Assembly: GCF_017114985.1 (NCBI RefSeq)
Contig: NZ_JABXKP010000059.1
Span: 1 to 64,000 of the forward strand
DNA length: 64,000 nucleotides
Source: Nostoc sp. JL33
GTDB taxonomy: Bacteria; Cyanobacteriota; Cyanobacteriia; Cyanobacteriales; Nostocaceae
Direction of reading: 5' to 3'
The notes under the pieces were generated by a model. That model was not told where the DNA came from. It ran no database searches and worked only from the letters and a program-made list of their open reading frames with translations. Shown in pieces: positions 8,753-17,673 of this stretch (the stretch's first letter is position 1; each line of letters opens with the position of its first letter). The position numbers were made by a program, and so were the translations under genes.

Positions 8753-8800
8753 TTAAGGGACTTCCAAATAAAAAAATACTCAACTACTTCTTGTGGGGTG
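8753..8800. repeat. element D1, TTAAGGGACTTCCAA repeat fragment
   Basis: TTAAGGGACTTCCAAATA followed by an A-run and CAACTACTTCTTG. A fuller palindromic copy sits at 54593-54646, with one-ended relatives near 34664, 46335 and 54486. Only the left end is clear here. Element C2 begins immediately afterwards. Confidence 0.55.
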
Positions 8801-8802
8801 GT

Positions 8803-9009
8803 CATTGGTGTCAACTTAACGTAAAACCCTTGTCAAGACGTGATATTCAGTTCTCTGGCTTCCGATCACGATCCGCGTCACCCCACCCTAACCCTCCCCG
8901 ATGTATTGGGGAGGGAACTGGATTTCTTATTTCCCCCCAATGCATCGGGGGGATTAAGGGGGGTAAAACGCCTGTGGGTGATGCATTTGAACTTAAGTTG
9001 ACACCAATG
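8803..9009. mobile_element. element C2, MITE with CATTGGTGTCAACTTAA ends
   Basis: CATTGGTGTCAACTTAA at 8803 and its exact inverse TTAAGTTGACACCAATG ending at 9009. The interior (about 170 bp) contains the GGGGAGGG/CCCTCCCC hairpins common in Nostoc spacers. Reading frames on both strands inside it are repeat artefacts. It is the best-preserved of the three C copies. Confidence 0.75.
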
Positions 9010-9077
9010 AGCTTTTTCTGTGCCCTTACGAAAGATATGGTTTTTAACCTTGACTCATATTTGGTATTTCTTGTCAA

Positions 9078-9114
9078 TGCGTAAGTCCTATTCTCTATGA
9101 ATGCATAAGTCCTA
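9078..9114. repeat. two degraded halves of element B ends
   Basis: ATGCGTAAGTCCTATTCT and ATGCATAAGTCCTATT lie head to tail, matching the right end of element B (TGCGTAAGTCCTA). No left end is visible. This looks like a remnant just before the 20-bp tandem array. Confidence 0.5.
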
Positions 9115-9340
9115 TTTAAGAAAAAAATCGTGATTTTAAGAAAAAAATCATGATTTTAAGAAAAAAATCGTGACTTTAAGAAAAAAATCGTGACTTTAAG
9201 GAAAAAATCATGATTTTAAGGAAAAAATCGTGATTTTAAGAAAAAACTCGTGATATTAAGGAAAAAAAAATCAACTTAAGGGAAATATTGTGATAGTAAG
9301 GGGAAAATTACAACTTTAATAACAAAAGCATCATTTTAGT
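9115..9340. repeat. 20-bp tandem array, about 11 units with progressive decay
   Basis: From 9121 each 20-bp unit reads close to AAAAAAATCGTGATTTTAAG. Units 1-6 differ at one to three positions; units 7-11 diverge steadily (AAAAAACTCGTGATATTAAG, then GGGAAAATTACAACTTTAAT). Several units hold the palindrome AATCATGATT. No unit ends in a reading frame. The spacing is constant at 20 bp, close to two helical turns, as seen in protein-binding iteron arrays; binding is inference. The rest of the gap to 9545 shows no gene. Confidence 0.85.
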
Positions 9341-9545
9341 AACGATTGCTTCTACATGCGGGGTGATGGTTGTTGAAGTGGTGACAACTTGCCTAATAGC
9401 CAAACACACCCTTGTCTTGGGCTGAGGAAATGTAGGCGCAATTCATCAACTGCCCCGACGCTAAATCAAGGCTTTCACTGCCTTTTTGCGTAAGTTTTGG
9501 TAAATATATTTTAATTTAGTACATTTATACTATTTAACTGCTAAA

Positions 9546-10076
9546 ATGCCTTACAAGTCAGCTAGCCTTGCTTGTATGAAAAAAATCCAAGACACGGACA
9601 AAAAGCCCATTTTGCTGAAAGTTTCCCTGTTGCAGCTTGCATCTGTTACTAGTGCTATAGAGCCATTGCAACCCCAAGAGGAAAAAATCATCAGTGAACA
9701 AGAGCGTTTGATAGCGCAAGTCAAACGCATCAATCAGATGGCAGAAGAGTTAGAAGCAGCGATATTAGAGTTAAAAGCGATCGCTAATACACTCAAAACT
9801 CAAAAAGGTTATCCAGTTTTAAATCAGGAGCCATGCAAAAATATTTGTCAGTATTTCGCAGTTAGCGTTCCTTGGGTAAAACGAAAGCCTGACGAATCAT
9901 TTATTCTGACGACGCGAAGAGTTGATTTATTCCGAGCCGAAAGGGAAGCCGCACAGCTAGCAGAGCAACTTCGTCAGCAAACCAAAAAAAGATTAGCATT
10001 GCAGCGACACAAAAAAAATAAGAGTGGTGCTGGCACAAAATGCTTATTCAAAAAGGTATTAGTCAACAAATCTTAA
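9546..10076 (+). CDS. hypothetical coiled-coil protein, 176 residues
   Basis: I do not recognise this protein. Residues about 45-90 (EKIISEQERLIAQVKRINQ and onward) have heptad spacing of a coiled coil. A middle segment contains two cysteines (EPCKNICQYF), and the C-terminal 50 residues are rich in Lys, Arg and Gln (REAAQLAEQLRQQTKKRLA), ending strongly basic. There is no signal peptide or membrane helix. The start could be ATG 9546 or ATG 9576; neither has a strong ribosome-binding site. It follows the 20-bp tandem array, whose function could be linked (inference only). Confidence 0.5.
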   Translation: MPYKSASLACMKKIQDTDKKPILLKVSLLQLASVTSAIEPLQPQEEKIISEQERLIAQVKRINQMAEELEAAILELKAIANTLKTQKGYPVLNQEPCKNICQYFAVSVPWVKRKPDESFILTTRRVDLFRAEREAAQLAEQLRQQTKKRLALQRHKKNKSGAGTKCLFKKVLVNKS

Positions 10077-10303
10077 AATTATCAATATTCAACGGCAGAT
10101 CACCCTTGAGGTTGTAACAGTTATGCTGATTGAAGTGGCAGAAGAAATTTCTTCCTCAAAATTGCTAGATACCACACTGCCATTGCTCATTGCAGCCACA
10201 GTTGGTGGCGAATAGGCAAAGCTGCCCTAAGATTTGCACTTTTGTAAAACCAGAGTGCAACATCACGGCCAATCAATCAGCGCACAGAAGAGGTAAAAAG
10301 AAG

Positions 10304-10630
10304 GTGTTAAAGACACTTTTAGTGATTGCCGTTGGTTTTTTACCGTCCCTGATTTCCCTGTGGGTAATCCACAAAACCCATTTGCGATCGCGCTTACGGC
10401 TTAGACAAGCAGCCATGAATTTTTCATCGGTGCAGGGAGGGCAAAACCTCAGATTGGTTCAAGGCGATCGCTATTATTTAGAAGGGGTGGGTTATCTGAT
10501 TGGCGACATTAGCTGCAAATTTAATGCCCGATCTGGTTACATTCGTTGTGCTGTCAATCCCGACGGCCCATGTAACGGTTGCCGTCACTACGAAGCTAAG
10601 GGATTAGCTGGTAGTGAAAAAAAGGTTTAA
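10304..10630 (+). CDS. DUF6464-like membrane-anchored protein
   Basis: A cyanobacteria-specific type of small protein. The C-terminal half contains YYLEGVGYLIGDISCKFNA, YIRCAVNPDGPC and CRHYE, with four conserved cysteines that could bind a metal or form disulfides. One membrane helix (LKTLLVIAVGFLPSLISLW) is at the N-terminus. The frame is open further upstream to a TTG at 10190, which would add a Cys-containing 38-residue stretch; I prefer the GTG at 10304 because it places the helix at the start, with GAGG eleven bases upstream. Family name is from memory of the motif; function unknown. Confidence 0.65.
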   Translation: MLKTLLVIAVGFLPSLISLWVIHKTHLRSRLRLRQAAMNFSSVQGGQNLRLVQGDRYYLEGVGYLIGDISCKFNARSGYIRCAVNPDGPCNGCRHYEAKGLAGSEKKV

Positions 10631-10890
10631 GAGTGCTTACTTAGTAATCAGCTAAACTGACAAAGCGACTTCATAGCATATTCCCAAATAGAACCGGGGA
10701 ATGGTAAGATCATGACTATTTATAATAATTTGTATATACAAACACTTTGAATATTTGTCTTTGCATGGTCAAATAAGAATGATTTAATAGAATTCGTGCA
10801 AAAGTGTAAATCTGCGTCATTTTGTTTGCAGATTATAAACTTTACTATGGGCTTTTGCGGAATATCTAATAACTACATGATTATCCAACG

Positions 10891-12153
10891 ATGAACAACG
10901 CGATCGCTCGAGCAACAGGATTATTATCAACTTGCGCTTTGCTACTAACAGGCTGTGGCGGTGGCACTAACACTGTGACAAATTCTCCAACTAATAGTCC
11001 GAATAGTACCACAAATAACCCTGCAACTGATAGCGCACCGGCAACGGGTACATCATCGGCTGCTATTCCCATCGGTATTGCTGTTGCCCAAACGAGCAAT
11101 GTGGCATTACTAGGACAAGAACAAGTCGCCGGAGCCAAACTTGCCGAGAAATATTTTAATAGTAAAGGTGGTGTTAATGGCACACCAATTAAATTGGTGT
11201 TTCAAGATACTAGCGGTGATGAAACAGGGGCAATAAACGCTTTTCAGACTTTAATTAACAAAGATAAAGTTATTGGGATTGTCGGCCCAACTTTATCACA
11301 GCAAGCCTTTAGTGCTGACCCGATTGGCGAACGTGCAAAAGTACCAATTATTGGCCCATCGAATACTGCTAAAAACATTCCCGAAATTGGTAATTACGTT
11401 GCTCGTGTTTCTGCACCAGTTTCCATTGTCGCGCCTAATTCGGTAAAAGCTGCACTGAAGCAAAACCCCCAACTGAAAAAAGTTGCAGTTTTCTATGCTC
11501 AAAATGATGCATTTAGCAAGTCAGAAACGGAAATCTTTCAACAAACAGTTAAGGATCAAGGGCTGGAATTGGTAACAGTACAAAAGTTCCAAACCAGTGA
11601 TACAGATTTTCAAAGCCAAGCTACCAATGCGATTAATCTCAAACCAGATTTGGTGATTATTTCTGGCTTGGCTGCGGATGGTGGTAATTTAATCCGGCAA
11701 TTGCGGGAACTGGGTTATAAAGGTTTAATTGTCGGTGGTAATGGTTTAAATACATCGAATATATTGGCAGTTTGTAAAGCATTTTGTGATGGTGTGTTAA
11801 TTGCTCAAGCTTACAGCCCAGAACATCCAGGTGAAATTAACGCAGCATTTCGTAAAGCCTATACTGACGAATACAAAAAAGAGCCGCCCCAATTTAGCGC
11901 CCAAGCTTTTGCAGCAGTGCAGGTTTATGTCGAAGCACTCCAAACTTTAGATAAAAAGAGCAAAGTTAACAAATTACAGCTACCAGAGTTGCGGACAGAA
12001 TTAAATAAACAGATACTTGTCGGAAGATACAATACACCACTGGGTGAAATTGGTTTTACTCCTATAGGTGAAGTTGTTCAAAAAGATTTCTATGTAGCCC
12101 AAATCAAGATGGGAAACGACGGAAGCCAGGGTAAATTCACCTTTATAAAGTAG
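10891..12153 (+). CDS. branched-chain/neutral amino-acid ABC transporter substrate-binding lipoprotein
   Basis: A 420-residue periplasmic-binding lipoprotein of the LivJ/LivK (peripla_BP_6) family. The signal peptide ends in the lipobox LLTGC with Cys22 as lipidation site, followed by a Ser/Thr/Asn-rich linker. The binding fold starts at IPIGIAVAQTSNVALLGQE and includes LVFQDTSGDETGAINAFQ and VIGIVGPTLSQQAFS, typical of this family. It stands seven bases before the LivH-type permease, so they are co-transcribed. It probably binds neutral or branched-chain amino acids in the manner of NatB of the cyanobacterial Nat system; substrate is inference. The 260-bp spacer upstream is AT-rich and likely holds the promoter. 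Confidence 0.88.
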   Translation: MNNAIARATGLLSTCALLLTGCGGGTNTVTNSPTNSPNSTTNNPATDSAPATGTSSAAIPIGIAVAQTSNVALLGQEQVAGAKLAEKYFNSKGGVNGTPIKLVFQDTSGDETGAINAFQTLINKDKVIGIVGPTLSQQAFSADPIGERAKVPIIGPSNTAKNIPEIGNYVARVSAPVSIVAPNSVKAALKQNPQLKKVAVFYAQNDAFSKSETEIFQQTVKDQGLELVTVQKFQTSDTDFQSQATNAINLKPDLVIISGLAADGGNLIRQLRELGYKGLIVGGNGLNTSNILAVCKAFCDGVLIAQAYSPEHPGEINAAFRKAYTDEYKKEPPQFSAQAFAAVQVYVEALQTLDKKSKVNKLQLPELRTELNKQILVGRYNTPLGEIGFTPIGEVVQKDFYVAQIKMGNDGSQGKFTFIK

Positions 12154-12160
12154 TTGCTAG

Positions 12161-13111
12161 ATGAATATAAATCTGTTTTTGCAGCAATTATTAAATGGGT
12201 TATCCATCGGCAGCGTCTATGCAATTTTTGCTTTAGGATATACCTTGGTTTATTCTATTTTGGGCATCATTAATTTAGCTCATGGCGCGATTTTTACCTT
12301 GGGTGCATATTTCACTTATGCACTCATGGGCGGTAACTTTGGATTTAATGGCTTGTTGGCTAATGCAGTCCTGCCGATAAAATTACCATTTGCTATATCC
12401 TTGATTTTAGGAAGTACCTTGGCGGGATTGGTAGGGGTAGTGATGGAACGGGTTGCTTTTCAACCTTTGCGCCGTCAAGGGTCTGACCCTTTACTAACTG
12501 TTGTTTCCAGCTTGGGGGTAGCAGTGGTAATTGTGAATTTAATCCAGTATTTAGTAGGCGCGGAAAGTTACACATATCCCGCAAATACTTACGGTAATTT
12601 GCCACCTGCGATTAACTTTGGGAGTCCAGAAAACCCAATTCCAATTCGCAGCGTCCAGGTGGTAATTTTTACTGTGTCGGTTGTGATTGTGTCAATTCTT
12701 ACCTATTTTATCAATCGAACTAAATATGGTAAAGCAATGCAGGCGATCGCAGAAGATCCAACTACAGCTAGTTTGTTAGGAATTAATAGCGATCGCTTTA
12801 TCATTTTAACATTCTTCATCAGCAGTTTTTTAGCAGGATTAGCAGGAACTTTAGTCGCATCTAGTGTTAGTATTGCAGGGCCATATTTCGGGATTGCTTT
12901 TGGTTTGCGGGGTTTAGCGGTAATTGTTTTAGGTGGTTTAGGTAGTATTCCCGGTGCAGTGTTGGGAGGGTTGGTAATTGGATTAGTGGAGGCATTTGTA
13001 CCCGCCGAATTCTCTGGATATAAAGACGCAGTAGCATTTGCAATTTTGTTTATCATGCTATTAGTTAGACCCCAAGGTTTGCTAGGTCGGCGGTTTATTC
13101 AGAAAGTTTAA
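12161..13111 (+). CDS. LivH-type ABC transporter permease
   Basis: A 316-residue inner-membrane permease with eight or so hydrophobic segments. It starts with QQLLNGLSIGSVYAIFALG, the typical LivH opening, and contains MERVAFQPLRRQGSDPLLT and the EAA-like loop MQAIAEDPTTASLLGINSD that contacts the ATPase. The segment GLRGLAVIVLGGLGSIPGAV is a family signature. It follows the binding-protein gene by seven bases. The companion LivM-type permease lies beyond an inserted Uma2 gene, so the operon has been split or relies on read-through. Confidence 0.9.
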   Translation: MNINLFLQQLLNGLSIGSVYAIFALGYTLVYSILGIINLAHGAIFTLGAYFTYALMGGNFGFNGLLANAVLPIKLPFAISLILGSTLAGLVGVVMERVAFQPLRRQGSDPLLTVVSSLGVAVVIVNLIQYLVGAESYTYPANTYGNLPPAINFGSPENPIPIRSVQVVIFTVSVVIVSILTYFINRTKYGKAMQAIAEDPTTASLLGINSDRFIILTFFISSFLAGLAGTLVASSVSIAGPYFGIAFGLRGLAVIVLGGLGSIPGAVLGGLVIGLVEAFVPAEFSGYKDAVAFAILFIMLLVRPQGLLGRRFIQKV

Positions 13112-13400
13112 AGTGACGTACCAGCGCTATTTCATTCTCATCTAGCCCGCCTTAGAATGAATTCACCAGTCTCATAGCAATCATTCGTCTAAAGAGGACT
13201 AAGAAAAGGTTATAGTCCCTTAAATAATCCTATCTGAGTGGGGAAAATTACTTTTTAATCGAACCACAGAGGCGCAGAGAACACAGAGAGAAGAATCAAC
13301 AGGAATTTTCACAAATGATTTAGGACTGTTATATTAGCCCAGAACTAAACTTCTGGGCGGTTTATGTCAAAAACGAAATAGTCTTGAAAGACGTAGCCCT

Positions 13401-14003
13401 ATGAAAACATACACCAAACAAAAATTAACTTTTGATCAGTTTTTGGAACAGTGTCCAGAGGAAGGTTTATATGAACTTGTGGATGGAGAAATTGTAGAAC
13501 TGCGTGCGACTATAAATCATGATGATGTCGCTGGCTTTACGGCTGACTCTTTCAATGATGAAATTAGGCGAAAAAACCTAAATTATGTAGTTAATAACAC
13601 AGCAGTCTTTAAAACTATAACTGCCAATGGAATACAACAAGGGCGCAAGCCTGATGTAAGTGTCATAGATAAAGATAGATGGCGCTCAAATCGTTCTGCT
13701 TACTCTGCACTTGAAGAACCCATCCAGTTAGCTATAGAAGTGACATCAACTAATTGGGAAGATGACTACATTGATAAATTGGATGAATACCAACGTTTAG
13801 GTATTACAGAATATTGGATTGTAGATTATTTAGCAATTGGGCTAAGAGAGTATTTAGGAAATCCAAAAGTTCCGGCTGTATTTGTTTTTCTATTAGATGC
13901 TGAGGGGAAATACCAACGCACACAGTTTAGAGGTTCAGAACGAATTGTGTCACGAACTTTTCCTGAATTGACGCTGACAGCAGAGCAAATATTAACAGCT
14001 TAA
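13401..14003 (+). CDS. Uma2-family putative restriction endonuclease
   Basis: A 200-residue protein of the Uma2 (DUF820) PD-(D/E)XK family, greatly expanded in cyanobacteria. It opens with LTFDQFLEQCPEEGLYELVDGEI. The catalytic core has GRKPDVSVID (Asp), LAIEVTSTNWEDDYIDK (Glu and Lys of the motif) and RLGITEYWIVD. Biological role of the family is not established; a nuclease fold is known. Its position between the two permease genes, preceded by 290 bp of repeat-bearing DNA with a dispersed CCACAGAGGCGCAGAGAAC sequence, suggests a later insertion into a transporter operon. Confidence 0.9.
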   Translation: MKTYTKQKLTFDQFLEQCPEEGLYELVDGEIVELRATINHDDVAGFTADSFNDEIRRKNLNYVVNNTAVFKTITANGIQQGRKPDVSVIDKDRWRSNRSAYSALEEPIQLAIEVTSTNWEDDYIDKLDEYQRLGITEYWIVDYLAIGLREYLGNPKVPAVFVFLLDAEGKYQRTQFRGSERIVSRTFPELTLTAEQILTA

Positions 14004-14052
14004 TAGTTGATAAAAGCGATAGTTTGATTAAGCTTCATGAAAATGTATTAAA

Positions 14053-14976
14053 ATGGCTGATTTTTTCGCTACTTACGGTTCTTTAATTGTCTCTATGGTA
14101 TTGGGGGCGCTACTAGGGTTATCGCTTTACTTACCGCTAATGACAGGGCAATTGTCTTTAGCTAGTCCAGGATTTTATGCTTTAGGTGGATATATTGGAG
14201 CAATTTTATCCACAAAGGTTTTTACATCTAGTAGTAGTTTATATCCCATTCCATTGCTATTATTAGAGATGTTAATTGCTGGTACAATTTCTGGTTTCTT
14301 GGGTGTAGCAGTGGGAATTCCAGCGTTGAGATTACGAGGAATTTATTTAGCGATCGCTACTATTGCCTTTGTGGAAGTTCTGCGCGTCATCTCCCTCAAT
14401 CTAGATATTACAGGCGGTGCTGTCGGAATTTTTGGCATTCCTCAACCTTTCCATACACAACTTGAATATTTATGGATTGCTTTACCCTTACTATTAATTA
14501 GTATGGTGCTGCTTTACCGTTTAGAACGCATCCGCGTAGGTAGGGCTTTTATCGCTATCCGCGAAGATGAATTAGCTGCGGGTGCAATGGGAATTAATCC
14601 CACTTATTACAAAGTTTTGGCGTTTACATTAGGGGCTATGCTTGCAGGGGTTGTAGGTGCAATTAGCGCTCACTTTCTCAACACCTGGAATGCTCGCCAA
14701 GGTACTTTTGATGCCAGTATTATATATTTAACTTTTGTTTTAATTGGTGGTTCGAGAACTTTTTTAGGACCAGTAGTCGGAGGTATAGTATTTACAGCCT
14801 TACCAGAGGTTCTGCGAAGCCTCGCTGATACTGGTGGCTTACCTAATTGGTTAGCAGAGTTTTTGCGCGATGGGAGATTAATTATTTTTGGCTTGCTAAT
14901 AGTAATAGGTACAATCTTTTTCCCCCAAGGGTTAATTACTCCAGATATTTTCCAAAGACGCAAAATCCCAAAGTGA
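14053..14976 (+). CDS. LivM-type ABC transporter permease
   Basis: A 307-residue permease with eight or more membrane segments. LPLMTGQLSLASPGFYALGGYIGA and RLRGIYLAIATIAFVEVLR are LivM signatures, and AIREDELAAGAMGINPTYYK is the ATPase-coupling loop. It partners the LivH-type permease upstream and the LivG-type ATPase downstream. The 264-bp gap to the ATPase gene is filled by element A3. No ribosome-binding site is obvious at the ATG 14053. Confidence 0.9.
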   Translation: MADFFATYGSLIVSMVLGALLGLSLYLPLMTGQLSLASPGFYALGGYIGAILSTKVFTSSSSLYPIPLLLLEMLIAGTISGFLGVAVGIPALRLRGIYLAIATIAFVEVLRVISLNLDITGGAVGIFGIPQPFHTQLEYLWIALPLLLISMVLLYRLERIRVGRAFIAIREDELAAGAMGINPTYYKVLAFTLGAMLAGVVGAISAHFLNTWNARQGTFDASIIYLTFVLIGGSRTFLGPVVGGIVFTALPEVLRSLADTGGLPNWLAEFLRDGRLIIFGLLIVIGTIFFPQGLITPDIFQRRKIPK

Positions 14977-14992
14977 ACTATATAATATGCAA

Positions 14993-15235
14993 GAGGATGT
15001 TTGAAAAGTATTAGGCGAATAGAATTCGCTACTACACAAACGAAGTCCACCTCCGTGGACTAAGAGAAAATCAACACTACACAAACGAACGCGAACAGCG
15101 TCTCGCAGAGAAGTCCACCTCCGTGGACTAAGAGAAAATTAAGAGTTTTTAACCCACGGAGGTGGGTAAAGTCTCGTGTAGCCGCGAATTATATTCGCCA
15201 AGGCTAATAATAAATTAGACTTTTCAAACAAGCTC
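14993..15235. mobile_element. element A3, longer MITE between permease and ATPase genes
   Basis: GAGGATGTTTGAAAAGT at 14993 and ACTTTTCAAACAAGCTC ending at 15235. The flanks are CAA on the left and TAA on the right, so the 3-bp duplication is only partly preserved. Its 243 bp contain a direct duplication of a segment with CCACCTCCGTGGACTAAG, making two hairpins (CCACCTCCGTGG) and a third with CCCACGGAGGTGGG. It ends five bases before the ATPase start codon. Confidence 0.75.
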
Positions 15236-15240
15236 TAAAA

Positions 15241-16032
15241 ATGTCACATAGTATTCCAGCAGCTAACAGTAATATTGTCTTAGAAGCAAAAGCATTGACT
15301 CGCCGCTTTGGTGGTCTAGTGGCGGTAAATAATGTATCTTTTAGTGTAAATAAACATGAGATTTTTGGATTGATTGGCCCTAATGGTGCTGGCAAAACAA
15401 CACTGTTTAATTTGATTACCGCCTTCATTCCACCTTCTAGCGGTAAATTAATTTATCAAGGTGCAGAGATTTACCAACTGCGTCCTCATGAAATTGCTGC
15501 TTTAGGTATCGCCCGTACCTTCCAAAATATCCGCTTGTTTGGGGAATTATCGGCGTTAGAAAATGTGATAATTGCCCGACATTTACACACTAAAAGTAAT
15601 ATGATTACAGGAGTTTTGGGATTACCACCAGCGCCTAGTGAAGAATTTAAAACTAAGCAAAAAGCTTTAGAGTTATTGGATTTGGTGGGATTGAGCGATC
15701 GCGCTGACGAAAAAGCCAAAAACTTTGCCTACGGTGATCAGCGTCGGTTGGAAATTGCCCGCGCTTTAGCATTAAAACCGCAAGTCTTACTTCTCGATGA
15801 ACCTGCGGCGGGGATGAACCCCAACGAAAAGCAGCAACTCAGTGCATTTATTCGCAGCCTTCGCGATCGCTTCAATTTGACGATCATCCTTATAGAACAC
15901 CATGTACCATTGGTTATGGGTTTGTGCGATCGCATTGCTGTGCTAGATTTTGGTCAATTGATCGCATTGGGTGAACCAACAGTTGTCAGAAATAATCCGG
16001 CTGTAATTGAAGCTTATTTGGGAAATGAATAA
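15241..16032 (+). CDS. LivG-type ABC transporter ATP-binding protein
   Basis: A 263-residue ATPase. Walker A is GPNGAGKTT, the Q-loop lies in [10 protein letters not shown], the signature is represented by [15 protein letters not shown], Walker B is [12 protein letters not shown], and the H-loop is [10 protein letters not shown]. The long loop between Q-loop and signature and the final IEAYLGNE are LivG features. It completes the importer with the lipoprotein and two permeases; a LivF-type second ATPase is not in the window and must be encoded elsewhere if the transporter uses a heterodimer. Its leader lies inside element A3. Confidence 0.92.
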   Translation: MSHSIPAANSNIVLEAKALTRRFGGLVAVNNVSFSVNKHEIFGLIGPNGAGKTTLFNLITAFIPPSSGKLIYQGAEIYQLRPHEIAALGIARTFQNIRLFGELSALENVIIARHLHTKSNMITGVLGLPPAPSEEFKTKQKALELLDLVGLSDRADEKAKNFAYGDQRRLEIARALALKPQVLLLDEPAAGMNPNEKQQLSAFIRSLRDRFNLTIILIEHHVPLVMGLCDRIAVLDFGQLIALGEPTVVRNNPAVIEAYLGNE

Positions 16033-16126
16033 TATCTGATTCTCTATCTTACAATTACCAAACTAGCTTGTGGCTATCTGTTCAAAAGGGAAGTAAAGTA
16101 GTTTTTAAAATACATTTATATAAATT

Positions 16127-16219
16127 TAGGACTTACGCACGAGTTACGGAATAACGAACCGCAGAGGCGCAGAGGACACGGAGAAATCAGAGTTTGAGAG
16201 ATATTTTGCGTAAGTCCTA
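16127..16219. mobile_element. element B2, MITE with TAGGACTTACGCA ends
   Basis: TAGGACTTACGCAC at 16127 and TTTTGCGTAAGTCCTA ending at 16219, flanked by TAAATT on both sides (16121-16126 and 16220-16225). The interior includes the dispersed CCGCAGAGGCGCAGAGGAC sequence. The rest of the 16033-16339 gap is AT-rich, with no other feature seen. Confidence 0.75.
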
Positions 16220-16339
16220 TAAATTTATTGGTAAACAATTTTTCTTCGGATAAAGTATACCTAAGGATAATATCTAAAAGACTATAGCAATAAACCCGTT
16301 ACTCTAAAAATTTACTTTTACCCTGTACCTTGCAGTTTT

Positions 16340-17485
16340 ATGGCTTCACAATCTTCTCGCTCTAACAAAATTCTGGTTGTTGATGACTCTCCTGATAACG
16401 TATTTTTGATCAAAACCATTTTGGAGGAAGAAGGTTATACGATTAGCACCGCAGAAAATGGTATTTCCGCCTTGGCACAATTGAAAGCTTCTCCTTGTGA
16501 CTTGGTTCTGCTGGATCTGATGATGCCAGGTATGGATGGGTACGAAGTCACCAAGCATATTCGTGGAGAGATGAAATTGCCGCAATACATCCCCATTTTG
16601 CTGATAACTGCCCACGATGCGCCCAACGTCGCCCACGGTTTAGACTTGGGTGCTGATGATTTCATCCGCAAACCTGTAACAGTAGACGAATTGCTGGCAA
16701 GAGTGCGATCGCTCCTGCGTTTGAAGCATAGTATGGATGAACGTGATGAAATTGCCCGTCAGCGAGAAGATTTTGTCTCCCGTCTCACCCACGATTTACG
16801 CACTCCCTTAGTAGCCGCCGATCGCATGTTAATGCTATTTCAGCAAGGTGCATTGGGAACATTATCAGCGCAAATGCAGGAAGTAATCGCGATCATGGCG
16901 CGTAGCAATATCAACCTGCTTTCTATGGTCAATACCTTATTGGAAGTTTATCGTTTTGAAGCAGGTCGCAAAACTTTGGCATTTCAACCAGTGAATCTGG
17001 GCCAATTGCTAGAGGAGGTGACTGGAGAATTAGCACCTCTAGCTGAAGAAAAAGCACTGTCCATTAATCTAGACAAAACTTCCGAGTCAAGCACAAACAC
17101 AGTGATGGGCGATCGCTTAGAATTGCATCGTCTATTCACTAATCTTCTAGGGAATGCGATCAAATTTACCGATTCTGGGTCTGTTACTATTCGTTTAACT
17201 TCTCAAAGCAAGTTCGACAAAAGTAGTCAATCTCAGTTCTCAGGAAAATCCAATTCTGTTGACTACATTAAAATTGAAATAGCGGATACAGGCCCAGGTA
17301 TCCGTCCTGAAGAACAAGCCACCATCTTTGAACGATTTCGTCAAGGTAGCCACAAGAGTTCTGGTAGCGGCTTAGGACTCTACCTTGCTCGCCGAATTGT
17401 CGAGGCACATCAAGGCATGATTATGCTTAATTCCGAGTTGGGCAAAGGTAGTGTATTTATTGTTCTTCTACCCACCCAAACATGA
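16340..17485 (+). CDS. response regulator-histidine kinase hybrid (REC-HisKA-HATPase)
   Basis: A 381-residue soluble signalling protein. The N-terminal receiver domain (about 10-125) has DD at 15-16, the phosphoacceptor Asp59 in LLDLMMPGMDG, and KP at 111-112. HisKA follows with His151 in RLTHDLRTPL, then the ATPase domain with NAIKFTDSG, ADTGPGI and SGSGLGLYLARRI. There is no membrane helix, so an upstream kinase or protein partner probably controls it through Asp59. Receiver-first kinases of this size are common in cyanobacteria. It is a single gene with about 300 bp of spacer on the upstream side. Confidence 0.92.
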   Translation: MASQSSRSNKILVVDDSPDNVFLIKTILEEEGYTISTAENGISALAQLKASPCDLVLLDLMMPGMDGYEVTKHIRGEMKLPQYIPILLITAHDAPNVAHGLDLGADDFIRKPVTVDELLARVRSLLRLKHSMDERDEIARQREDFVSRLTHDLRTPLVAADRMLMLFQQGALGTLSAQMQEVIAIMARSNINLLSMVNTLLEVYRFEAGRKTLAFQPVNLGQLLEEVTGELAPLAEEKALSINLDKTSESSTNTVMGDRLELHRLFTNLLGNAIKFTDSGSVTIRLTSQSKFDKSSQSQFSGKSNSVDYIKIEIADTGPGIRPEEQATIFERFRQGSHKSSGSGLGLYLARRIVEAHQGMIMLNSELGKGSVFIVLLPTQT

Positions 17486-17673
17486 GAAGATTAGCAATTA
17501 TGAATTATGGAACAATTTACCCTGATAATTCATAATTTATAACATTACTACTATTTACCAATAATTTAAAGTAAATATTCAAATTAAAAAATCAAATAAT
17601 AAAATCTGGCAAATAAAATATGCTGACATCGCAGCGCTAACATTAAATAAATAGTTTTTTATGGGGTAAAACA

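Noticed and set aside
8791..9084. Overlapping frames on both strands
   Set aside because: Almost entirely inside element C2; Pro/Gly-rich translation from C-run/G-run repeats.
9115..9340. CRISPR array
   Set aside because: Units are contiguous 20-bp tandem repeats without unique spacers.
10123..10215. 30-codon plus-strand frame before the DUF6464-like gene
   Set aside because: No ribosome-binding site, no recognisable features, overlaps the extended frame of the downstream gene.
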